Shown here: positions 22,586-34,500 of the stretch, piece after piece
Position numbering within the stretch: position 1 is the first letter of the stretch
How the letters are laid out: every line of letters begins with the position of its first letter
NCBI RefSeq assembly: GCF_000003815.2
Contig: NC_049984.1
Location: 8,701,342-8,765,341, forward strand
Source of the DNA: Branchiostoma floridae
Lineage: Eukaryota > Chordata > Leptocardii > Amphioxiformes > Branchiostomatidae
Length of the DNA stretch: 64,000 nt
Reading direction: 5' to 3'
The notes under the pieces: model-generated
Told to the model about the DNA's origin: nothing
The model's input: only the letters and a program-made list of their open reading frames with translations
Databases searched by the model: none
Translations under genes and position numbers: made by a program

Positions 22586-25500
22586 ATGATGAACGATCCT
22601 GATGCGGAGCGGCCGCGGTCGCGTTCCCAGTCACCCCTGCCACCCGCTTGGTTCGAATTTCTGCTCGATCCTTCGTTGCTGTCCAAACATTTGTCCACAG
22701 AAAGTCCAGGTAAGTGATGGGGGAGGGGGGCTTTTAGCAAAAATTTCGAGCATTGCAGTAGCCACTAGGTTACCATCCAAAGCAGCAGGAATGAGACTAA
22801 CTTCTCCATCGTCCACAGACCCTTCGGCCTCCCAGCTGATCGTCCAGTTCCTTGACCAGGCCACCAGGACCATGGTGAATGAGCAGAACCAGATCCTGCC
22901 TCCTGCCGATAACAAACGTAACCGGGCACTCAGGCACCTGGCACTGCAGGCAGCCGCACACCTGCGCTGGGACCTCAACCAACTGGAGACCAGGTAAAAC
23001 TTGCAGAACACAACTTGTTTATCTACTACCCCCAGAGCTTTAATGACATAAATTGTGGTTAAAAAATAGTGTGACGAAAATCTTGAAGGCTTCATAGAAA
23101 TTTTGATGTGGAACAAATAAGCAGGTTTGAAGATTGCTTAAAATTATTAGAATGTGAAGTTTGCTTCCTCATCGTCGTAGAGATACCGGGGATACATATG
23201 AATATCACCATTGCCTGTTGGGATGAGTCAGCTGCAATGTCGTTAAAAAAAATGAAATTTATTAGTAGATCAGAAGAAAATCATGCGTTGTTATCTCTGA
23301 CAGCCTGTCGAACCATCACACGAATCTGTTGCTGAACGAGCTGCTACGTGTGGCTCGCAGCCCCACGGATGTGAAGCACACGGAGATTGACCTGGCGTCC
23401 ATCCCTGACTACACCACCATCGCACTGGTCCTGTATCACAGATGGTAGGGGGGAACCAACCATTACATTCAGTATAGGGAAAGGGGTTACGTTACACGGA
23501 TATGTTGTGTACAAAATGTATTGCTAGTTCACCTTTATTCGCTGGGTAACTTTTATTCGTTGTATATACAATCGGAGTATTCAGGAATATCAAGTCGACA
23601 GACTGCTGTTTCAGACTGGAATGTTATGAAAAAAATTCAATTTAAAACCAATGTTCATCGACTAGGTATTCCTAAATACATAATTTTAAAAAACAATGGA
23701 TATACGTTGCCATGTGGATAAAGGTGAACTACCGTTACCTCGCTTGAGAAAAAGTGTTACGGCAATTTCTTGACTAGGGTTGTAGATGTAAAATCCACTC
23801 TTAATGCAGCTTGTTCTTATCATAATGCCTAAAGACATTTTTCCAGTTATGTAAACAAACAAATAAGCAAACTATGTTTTATCCTCATTTGTCAAATTTC
23901 TTTTTGCAGACAAAACTCAATGCTCTATCTTTAACAATATTGTCATTTATGTCCTTAACTTGTTTTTTTTTCATCCCACAGGGCCATCCGAGTGGTAGTG
24001 TCCAGTTCTTTCCCTGTCAAACCTGTCAGAACATTTCCTAATAAGTAAGTAACAAAAATTTTCCAGAGGACCAAACTTGTCTTTTACATAATTATACAGT
24101 ATTCATAAAGATCTTACCGATTCTTTCTTAGCAGAAAAGACTATTTCTGACCTTCCCTTACAATTAGAAATTCAACCAATGAAAGAATGGCAATAAGCTG
24201 TTCAACAAATGAAAAACTAGCTGCATGTCATCAAATATTGCATATTTTTGTATGTTTTATTTTAAGTCTATGTTGAATGTATGTCCACAGCATGCTGGGA
24301 ACTGCCCAGGCAGCTGGAGAAATTGCAGAAGCCTTACTGAAGGTGGTAAGTGTGTCTTCTTCACTCGTGTGTATCTGAAAATGCAATTGATTTGGAGTGT
24401 ACTAAATAGTAGTTGGACTAATAGTCCATGCCCCCTGCCAGAAACATTGCTCCCTATCCCTGCCTATAGTTACGCGACCAGTTACCAGACTCATGTATAC
24501 TGGAAGACCGTGTGGCACTTCATTGCCACCTACCAGAAAATATTTACATTGCACCCCTGTCCCTGCCTAGTTGCATGACCAGTTAGGGACTGGTCGATAT
24601 TTAGCGGGGGGGGAGGGCCGGTCGTCAGAGGGTCGGGTCAAAAAATTTTTCGTAGGCCCTCCCCCCCGGTCAAAATTTTTTTCCTAGGCCCTCCCCCCAA
24701 GTCAAAATATTTTTCCTAGGCCCTCCCCCCTCCTATCAAATTTGAAAAATATTCAAGACGCAAATAAATCACCGCGCCCCCGCTTGGAAATATCCTTTAC
24801 GCCATACTGATACTGGTTTTCCGTTTTTAGTCGCGAAGCAGATCTCTTACCCCTAGGAAAAAAGGGAAATTGAATGGCTCGGAGCCCGTAAATATATTCT
24901 TCATGGAGGCTACTTTATTCTTTTGATATTCATAAATGATGCCACTCTACTAGTCCAAACAACATTGCAAAAGTATTTTGTACCTGGATTTCAGCTAGTA
25001 GATTTGCGCCGCTCGCGGCGCGCGCCCCGCCCGGAGCAGCTTGTCGGAGACTATTTTCAAATAATATACATACCTTTGGGACTTGTTGGTTCTGTGGTGG
25101 CAATAACTGACTGTGACTCGGGGGAAAATGCCAACAAAAACGTCAGCACAATGCGACTAACCAAAACTGTAGTGGGGAGGGGGGCGCCGAAGCGTAAGGA
25201 CGATTTTCCCACGGCGGGCCGGGGTCGACCGGTCGCCTTCAGTCTCTACCTCTCCCGGGGCGTTAGAACGCAGACTTCTACTCGGGAGATCTTTTAAAAA
25301 TGCCACGCTTTTTTTGTACATCCATTTTGTCGGTCAAAAATGACGGAATGGGCCTGCACATAGTAGGGATATTGCGATGATTTGAAAAAAAAAATATTTA
25401 CAAAGTGGCACGCCCGCTCGATGTTGCAGCAACATGTTAGCGCGTAAGAAAAGTTCTAAATCAAAAGGCCATTTGTACTGGTGTTCTAGGTGTACTGGCA

Positions 25501-28500
25501 CATGAACAAGCATGACAAAGAATTATGATACTATTTCTTCGGTAAAATTCACTTTTATTCACGATTCTAATTTGCAATGCCTGCAAACTCCGATCGGAAT
25601 CACCCGGAACCTGTACGATTTAAGGCATTTTGACGGGAATTCATTTATTTTTTGACACGTTAGTTCAGATTCTTTTCTCAGTAGCTGTGCCTGTATCACA
25701 GGACTCATGAACTGTCAAGCTTCCGATTTTCATAGTTTTAAAACTATCGACAAAGGAATCGTTTAAGGATGTTTTCCTCCTGGTGCAAACTGTAAACAGA
25801 CGTCACACACCACTCGTCTCCGACGTGACAAAGACACTGCCGCCTCTTGCGCCATTTTTCTTTGATTTGAGAGGCTCGAGCCGTCCACCGCGGCTCCGAC
25901 ATCGTTTCCTCGCGATCTTTGCCAGCCCTGACTCCACCGTTGCCCCTTCTCCTTGTCCCTCAACACTTGTAGTAGAAGCAATAGTTTCCGCGTCATCCAC
26001 TTCTACTTGACAAGTCGACGCCTTGGCGAGACTTGTGTATGTTGTCCAGTCCCAAACATTGCAGTTTCCCGGGTTATTCCCATAGTTCGCGCTTCTTCTT
26101 GGTTGACGTTTACCGCCTTTTTGGCGCCGCAGCGGGCTGTGATTGGTCGCAAGTTAACTCGATTTTACGCACAAAGTGGCACGCCCTGTCCAACCGGTAC
26201 ATCTAAAGACTGCAGCCAAGGCTGTTGCCATGGTAACGACACGTACAACAGCATGTCCTACGTGGGAATCGGCTTGCACACGTCTTGTACTGCGTGCTTT
26301 TGATACTTATGATAGTTCCCAAGCCGAGCACTCGCTGCTAGCTGTACAGGTTACAACAAGGACGTTGTGTAAGATTTTATAATATAGTAGTGGGGAAAGA
26401 GGTGTCCTGTCTGCAAAATTTCAGGTAGCGCAGTGGGTTTAAAATCACGTTGCGCCAAGCAAAATATTCCAAGCCCTCACGATGCGCCAAGCCCTGTGAC
26501 AGTCGTCTTTTTTCCTTCTAAGCAAATTAAACATTGTCGACAAAGATTTTGATCTCCAAACACACAAGTTTGCTGACGATGTACAGCGAGAGAAAGCGAC
26601 ATGAAACGCGGAAAGCTGAATTCACAAGTCTCACCGGCCGTTTCACAGACGGCACTTTGTCGCAAGTCATCTTCCAGAGCGTTCCAAATTATGAAAAAAA
26701 TACGCATTTTCACGTCATTTTTGCGGTAAAATATGAGGAAAATACCGGCATGTGTTGGTGCGCAGATGTTGTGTTGGTGCGCAGATGTTGACTAGATATG
26801 CAAGTACGCTAAATTTTGTCACCGTGACTGAATGGTAGCATTGCAAACCGGAAGTAACGTTATATTTTACGTCGCGTTTTGGTAACTTTATCGGCTTCCT
26901 GCCTTTGCCGCGCCAGCTTCATAAGAAAGGAAAACAAATTTGACTGATATTTTCTCCGCCCACCTCTATTAATACAAGCGTTAAAACGGTAAATGAACAC
27001 TGTAACATTAATATTTTTACAACATTGTAGCGGTGTTAAACAGAGATAGAGTCAAAGGCGCGGCAGTGAAATATTACTGAGCGAATTTTCAACATGTGGA
27101 GCGGCGAGCCACCGGCCTTTTTCTTTATACCATGTCGGGCGCCGAACCTCGGGTGCGAGGCGTCTCAAGCTTGTGGAGGCCCGGGGAAATTTTGAAATCT
27201 TGACCCTCTGAAATGCCAATTTCCGGCATTTTGAGGGACAAATTTTGCTGGTAGTCCGATAAAATTTTTTTTCCTAGGCCCTCCCCCCGGCTCAAATTTT
27301 TTTTCCTAGGCCCTCCCCCCGGCTCAATTTTTTTTTCCTAGGCCCTCCCCCCTCTGACGACCGGCCCTCCCCCCCCGCTAAATATCGACCAGTCCCTTAC
27401 CAGACTCTGTGTGTAACATTCACAATGCCCCCTGTATTCTCCCTAGTTACATGACCAGCTACCCGACTCTGTGTGTACATTGCCCCCCAGTCCTCCCTAG
27501 TTGCTAGACCAGTTACCAGCTTCCTTGTGTATACTGGAGAACTGTGTGAGCCCTGCCCCCTTCACCCACACACCAGAAAGTTTTATCATTTCTCCCTGTC
27601 CTCCCTAGTTATGTGACCAGTTACCCGACTCTGTGTGTAACATTCACATTGCCCCCCAGTCTTCCCTAGTTGCGTGACCAGTTACCCGACTCCGTGTGTA
27701 TCCTGGAGAACTGTGTGAGCCCTGCCCCTTCACCCACACACCAGAAAGTTTTATCATTTCTCCCTGTCCTCCCTAGTTATGTGACCAGCTACCAACTCTA
27801 TGTGTATACTGGAAGACTGTGTGGCACTTCAGTGCTCCCTACAGAAAACATTTACATTGCACTCCTGTCCCTGCCCAGTTGCGTGACCAGTTACCCGACT
27901 CCGTGTGTATACTGGACACTGTATGAGCCCTGCCCCCTTCCCCCCACACCAGAAAGCGTTCACATTGTGCCCACCTATCTTCCCTAGCTACGTGACCAGT
28001 TACCCGACTCTGTGTGTAACATTCACATTGCCCCCCTAGTTACGTGACCAGTTACCCGACTCCGTGTGTATCCTGGAGAACTGTGTGGCTCTGCAGCGCC
28101 CCCTACACCTGCCGACGGTGCAGTCCCTGGGTGATCCTGAGGAGGGGGTACAGGAGGGGGGGCTGCTGCTCAGCACAGAGGATATCACCTGCCAGGTATT
28201 GGTTGAAGCAAAATTCAGATTTTCCTTGACCTATCGTTGAATGGAACTCATTATCACCATGTACAATAGAGACAGCCACTAAATAGCTTCAAATAATGCT
28301 TACAGATACATGTAGATGGCATTGTGCAAGGGTTGCGTAGTTTGTTTGTTTGTTTGTTTGTTTATTGCGATCTCCAATTAGACTTTACAATGAAAATCTA
28401 TTCTTCCTGGAGTCGATTTAAAATTACAGAACAATCAAATAACAGAAGTCAACATAAGTGTACATAAGTATAACATGAGAAGAACTGAAAGTCAACTGAA

Positions 28501-31500
28501 TGTAAAATTGAAGTAAATTCAGTGAACTTAAAATAATGAGGATTGAGTTTGATATAACCAGCTACATACATGCCACATACCTGTGTGTTAGCTAGTGTGT
28601 TATGCTGAAGGGCAGTTGTACAGGTTATACGAACACAGATACTTAATGACAAGACCATACTGTTGTTGTGCAGGTTCAGTATGACCTGGGTACCCTGTAC
28701 TTCCATCAACATGAGTACCAGAAAGCACTGAAGTCTTTCACTTCTTCTTACCAACTTATAAAGGAGGTGGGTATTAGTAATATGTTTGCACTGTGAATTT
28801 CCTCAATATTACTAGATGTTGTCTAGTTACCATAGATGGAAAAAGAACATCTTTGTAATACCATAACATCATGGTAACAGCTTTTTGTGATAACGAGTTC
28901 TAGTACGGTACATAAAAACATGTAACGTTATTTGTGTAGTTATTGTTAATGTTCAAATCTAACCCTCATGTACTATAACAACAAAATCTTTGTGCATGGA
29001 TGTCCCTTTACAAGAGTTAAACAACAGTTAGATATCTTACATTTGTCAAAGTTGTTGTGCCTACTTCCCACCCAGCTGAGCGATCCGATCTTCTGTAAGA
29101 TCGATGTCCCGAAGCTGGAGGGTTACCTGAGTGCATGTCAGGGGCTTGCTGGGATAGCTCCCTCCGTCAAACCTTCCTCCCTCTTCGATGAAGTGGAACA
29201 GTCCAGAAAAAGCAATTACAAGGTAAAGAATTTGCCTAATCAAGCATTTGCAAATAATGCCAAATTTGTCAAGAACTTTCGTCAAAGAAGACGTGAAAAA
29301 ACAAGAATAAAGATTGTTTGGAATACAATATTCTGTGTCCACGTTCAATGTTCAAGGTTTTAAATCATTTGTTCAATCTTCCTGACCACTTACATTTCAT
29401 ACTGAAGGCAACTAACTTTCTTTGCCCAACAGTTTTGGGTGCACAGAGGATGTCATCCATGTAATCAAATCAGTATGCCCTAATCTATAGGACAAATTTA
29501 CCAAACTTTTGAATGGAGAAACCTCGGTATGAGACCAGTTCTGTTCTGTTGCCAGGGTTTACTGGAGCTGCTGGTGAGAGACAACCTGACAGCAGAGGTT
29601 CCCACGTCTTACAGACACTTCCTGGAGCAGGAGCTGGAGAAAAAAACTAGGAAGGAAGACAAGTAAGCAGCGTGGGCCACTGTACATGTAGACTGTTACA
29701 GTTGAACACCTTACTTTGAAATTTCATCTGTGTTGATTAAAGCCATTCTGGATCAAAGTTGAATTGCAATTTTCAACACAAAAATTTCACTTACCCAAAT
29801 TTTTAACTGTCAGATTCCAGTCTTTGTCAAGGAATTAACAATCCGCCGCCTTTGTGATGTCGCAGTATGCAGATAGAACAGATGACTCAGTGAGCAACAG
29901 ATCATAATTACAGTGCAACTTTCATCCAGTTTAACTTGTCATTAATAGAAATTAGTGTATGAAGGTGGCAGCTTTATATTAGTACATATACTTTGAGGAG
30001 GCTCTGCTAAACTGGCTGAGCTTTCCACTTTTGTGGGTGTGGCCTCTGATCAGCTGTCAACCAATCTGTCAGAGAATCACATTAAGGCAATTCTTTGATT
30101 GGCTGACAGCTGGTTAGAGTCAACTTTTACAAAGTGGAAACCTCAGCCTGGTTTAGCATAGCCTCCTCAAGGTATGTATAAGGTGGGAGAAGGCTCTGCA
30201 TAAAAGAATGAAGTTATAAGATTGTAACTACATGTACTTCCTATCAACAGGTTACAGGACACCTGGCTGAAGGTGTGCTGCTGTAATGCAGTATCTAATG
30301 TGGTGCAGGGCCGACCTGTACAGCCCAGCTTCACACACCTGGTGCCACACCTGTCCCAGGATATGGTCCACTTCCTCATCAAGGTTTGTTGTTACCTCCG
30401 TGAAAATGTAGATATTGATGTATTTGGTGTGCATTCAAAGTTACGTGAATATCACAGAGTGGCAGCATGTAAGGCAAAAGTGGTGTAATACGATACTTGA
30501 AGAATAGGAAGTTTGCTTTGGTTCAGGTCCAATGGTGTGGGAGCCATCATGATCTCATGGCTACACCCACACTGTAGTCAGGTATCTACATAGAGCTTGG
30601 TTGTTTGTTCCTTTATTTAGACTTGAATAGTATTCTATTCGGCTGGTGACAACATTGTTTAGCCAATTGTATACAAGGTCACTGAAATGGGACTATTCTT
30701 TCCAATGATACAGATTTGTAAGCAGTCAGTTCATTCCACAGACCAGAGGCAGCATGCAAGGATGGTGGATTTTATAGGGTGAGTTTTCATGCAGAAGAGG
30801 TAGATCATTAAATAGACATCTTTATATTGTAAAGCAAGCCAGCAGCAAAGCTGTTAGGATTATAACCTAGTGTATCAGCCTGCTACTGATGTAAAAAAAA
30901 GGTAATGTTTTCAAGATTGTTTGCTTGTCCTGGTGTGTGTTCAAATTTGTTCCTTCATGAGTTGTAACTGGAGACTGGCAGGATGTGAAGGTTGAGCTGG
31001 CCTGACTCAAATTTTTTCAGTAGGCTGGAAAAATTGAAAGTCAGGAACCCAAAGATGTTATGTGCCATAGAGAGGAGCATGTGATATGTGAAATGAACAT
31101 GGTTGTGTCAGATTTTGTCAAGATACAACATATTTCATGTAGGTATGAGATCTTCTATTTCTTGTTGGATGAACGGTATAGATATAACTAGGATTACATA
31201 ACAATATGTGCCTTTAACATTGTCTGCATACAGACATGTGTTGCGACACATGAGTGGTAGTGTGGTGTTGGAGTCAGTATTGGAGACGTCTAAAGACCTC
31301 CTGACAACACAAGAACTGGAGACCATCAGGGCACAGTACATCCCACAGCAGACAGCCATTCCTAACTACACAGGGGAGAGACCTCACACTAATACAGGTA
31401 TGGACTGGATTGTGGCACTGTTAAGCTAAGGGCACCACCCGCCGTACGTGCATATACGTGCTGTCTAGATGCCAAAATGTGGGCAATCTCCGACGGACTT

Positions 31501-34500
31501 TGGAGCACGCAAACATGCCGTAGAACTTTACGTGAAGGCAAAACTTTGTGTGCCATCTGGCTGAGGATTAGCCCCCCATGCGTGCCAGTTCGGGTGACGC
31601 ACCTGCCCTGTACAGCCTGAACGTTTTCAGAAATACGCGCCGGACGTGGCCTCCCAAAGGGCAAAAGACAAATTGCACGTACGGCGGGCTGTGCCCTTAG
31701 CTTAACATAGCAGGAGATTTGGTAGGTCATGAGATCAACCCCATGCAGTGTCATACCAAAGAGTCTAAAGATGCTACATATACCTTTTCTGCTTAGCACT
31801 CAACATTTGAGAAAGAGTAAGTAAAGTGGTAGTTGAACCTGTCACTACCATATTCCAGTGGACTAGCAACCCCCTGCTGTAGTAATTGCATTAAATTGTG
31901 TGGCCCAAGGGCTATTGAAAACGGATAGGGGCATTGCTCTTTGTACCATCTGGTGCAGGAAGGACTTTGACTTTTTGATACAGCAGGAAAATTGATTGAC
32001 CAACAAGTTTGTGAGCCCTAAATTTCATTTTAGCCAGTAATTAATAGTATTAGTCCACTGTGTTAATCAATGTATTGTAACAGTAAAATAAGAAAGAATA
32101 GCTGTTTATAAATAGCTAATACTGGATAAAAAGTCATTCTATTGTCAATCCTGTGTGTTCCTGTTGCAGGCAGCCGGCAGCAGCAGCAGTGTGACCTGGA
32201 ACAGGCTCTGATGAACACCCTCAGCCCCAAGACTATCCAGAGACTGGTCATGGAGCTTCATGGCATGGCAACAGACTCCGCCTACTGCGTACCTTACCAC
32301 AAGGTGGGACAAACTTTCAATATAATACATACAAATGCAAAATGTTTAATTGCGAAAACACAAACTGACCAAAACCAATACCACTATGAATTAGAAGCCT
32401 CTTCCACTGACCCCATGACATGTACTGTCAAGTCTGATTAACAGCTTGTTCTCCCACCTCTGACCTGTATTTCCTGCTACTTCAGCGAGTCTGGTCTTTG
32501 CAGTCCTCTTCCCACTCACTTCCTGTCACTCTACTGACAGTGCACACCAGTCCAAACAAACACACATTCTACAGAACCAACTGCTGAGAAGGATCTAAAA
32601 CAGCGTTTTATGTAACAAATACATACACGGAAAGCATGGACTTGTATGAACATGGAGTCAATTGTACTACACTGCTGTATTGTGTCGTATCAGTTTCCCA
32701 AATCCCAGTTACTATGTACTATTTAGTTACTATGTTACTATCAGACACAGGTCATACTAAAAAAATAACATGATCTGAATCCAGATCATGTTATTTGTTT
32801 AGTATGACCTGTGTCTGATTCCCCTGTATAGTGGGAGATGCCCCGTGAGTATGTATCGTTCCTGTGGGACCATCACAACTCAGTAGGCAGTGTCACTCAT
32901 GATGTCGTGTACCTCATCCTGGCCAAGGCACTGCACTGTGCAAGTATGAAGGTAGGGTTGTCAATGCTCATCTGTTTAACACAATTTAAATGTTGTTCTT
33001 TTCTTTTAAAGAGAGCCACAACTTTTTCGCATTGACGAACACACCACACTTTTTGAAAAGAGTAGGGGTCTATCCTGATATGCATATGAGTGAATAAAAC
33101 CTTTCAGTCTGTTCTTAAGCAGCAGTACTTACCCTATAAAACTTTTGTGTTTTGCCTATAGGCTGTTTATCGGCTATGCATAACAAAATTGAAATTAAAA
33201 AATCATTTTGTCTTGATTTAACATGATTCCCACACAATTAGTTTGTTGAAAGATTGTAATGGTCTGTGATAGCAATGACTTTTTATGGCACACTGAACAT
33301 ATCATGTTGCCCTGTAAACATACCTGGTATGTACTGCCATCTAGATGGTTCAGATACATTTAAAATGGCATGAATTATAGCAAAGATTTCCTCCTTTCCA
33401 AACCTTGTCACCGCAGGACTTCCCAACAGCGAGAGTTCTGCTGCGTCACGGCGTGGAGCAGGTGCGGGCGCTGTCCTTCCGGCTGGGCGCGATCGTGCAC
33501 AACGAGCTGCTGCTGCTGGACATCACGGACCACGCCAGCCGGCGGGACGGCAGGAAGGCTGCCCAGGAGCTGGTGCAGGCTGTCAAGAACCAGCTCAGCA
33601 CCAGGATCCCTGGTTAAGGGCATAGCTTCTTCTTCTTCTTCTTCTTCTTAAAAACGTCTTAAAAACGTCCGAGCCACCTTGGTCCTTTTCCCTAAATCAT
33701 GTCCAATAATATTTTGTGGCCATTAGTTGTAATGACTCCCATCTTAAGCTATGTCACAATTCTTTTGCTCTCTCCACGAAGATGTACTCATTCTCCATCT
33801 CATCCCTTGACCTCCAACATAGCTTACTTCTAATCATTATTAGGTTCAGGAAATTAATGTTGAGTTTCTGATTTTAATCCTGACAAAATAGGGCTGTTAG
33901 GTGAAGATTCTTCATTTGTTGAATATGTGTTGTAAGTTAGTAATACGTTAGTGATGCATGTTCAACCTGTATGATTTGTGCTTCAGAGGTTCCTGTGAGG
34001 AAGGAACTGCATGAGACCATGGCAGCATTCCTGCTCAACATACGAGAGTTTGAGTATCTGTTCCAGTCTCGCAACACTGTCGGGGTCTACAGCAATAGCT
34101 ATTTGTGGGTAAGTTGATTTGATTTCTTATGAAGTCATGTACAACACAAATTTTTCAGGAAATGCGACTGAATGGGTTTTTGAATATGTTTATTATGAAA
34201 CTTCCTACTTATTGTTTGTTGCAGCTGGCCCACCTGATAGCCAGTGTTAGTAAGGATCTCCCCATGCTCAAATCCTTCAGGCAGCCTGGCAGGGAACTAT
34301 GGGACTTTGGTCAGTACATTCAACATCGCTTAAATGTTTTCTTTAGGTAAAGCCAATTCTCTGATTGGCTGAGAGCTGGTTAGAGGCGACGTCCACAAAA
34401 GTAGAAACCTCAGCCCAGTTCAGCGGAGCCTCCTCATATTGTATAGGCCACAGGCGAGGCTCTTAATAGGATCATTTTGCATGACAAAACACATTACATA

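Noticed and set aside
24923-25297. 124-codon frame inside the Harbinger-like element as a transposase
   Set aside because: No DDE, Myb or zinc-finger motif; composition follows the G+C-rich interior.
27670-27987. 105-codon frame as a separate gene
   Set aside because: It is a read-through of several decoy exon 6 units; the repeats explain the open frame. It is kept only as part of the array finding.
24470-28039. CRISPR-like array
   Set aside because: Repeats have variable length, no uniform spacers, and lie in a eukaryotic intron.
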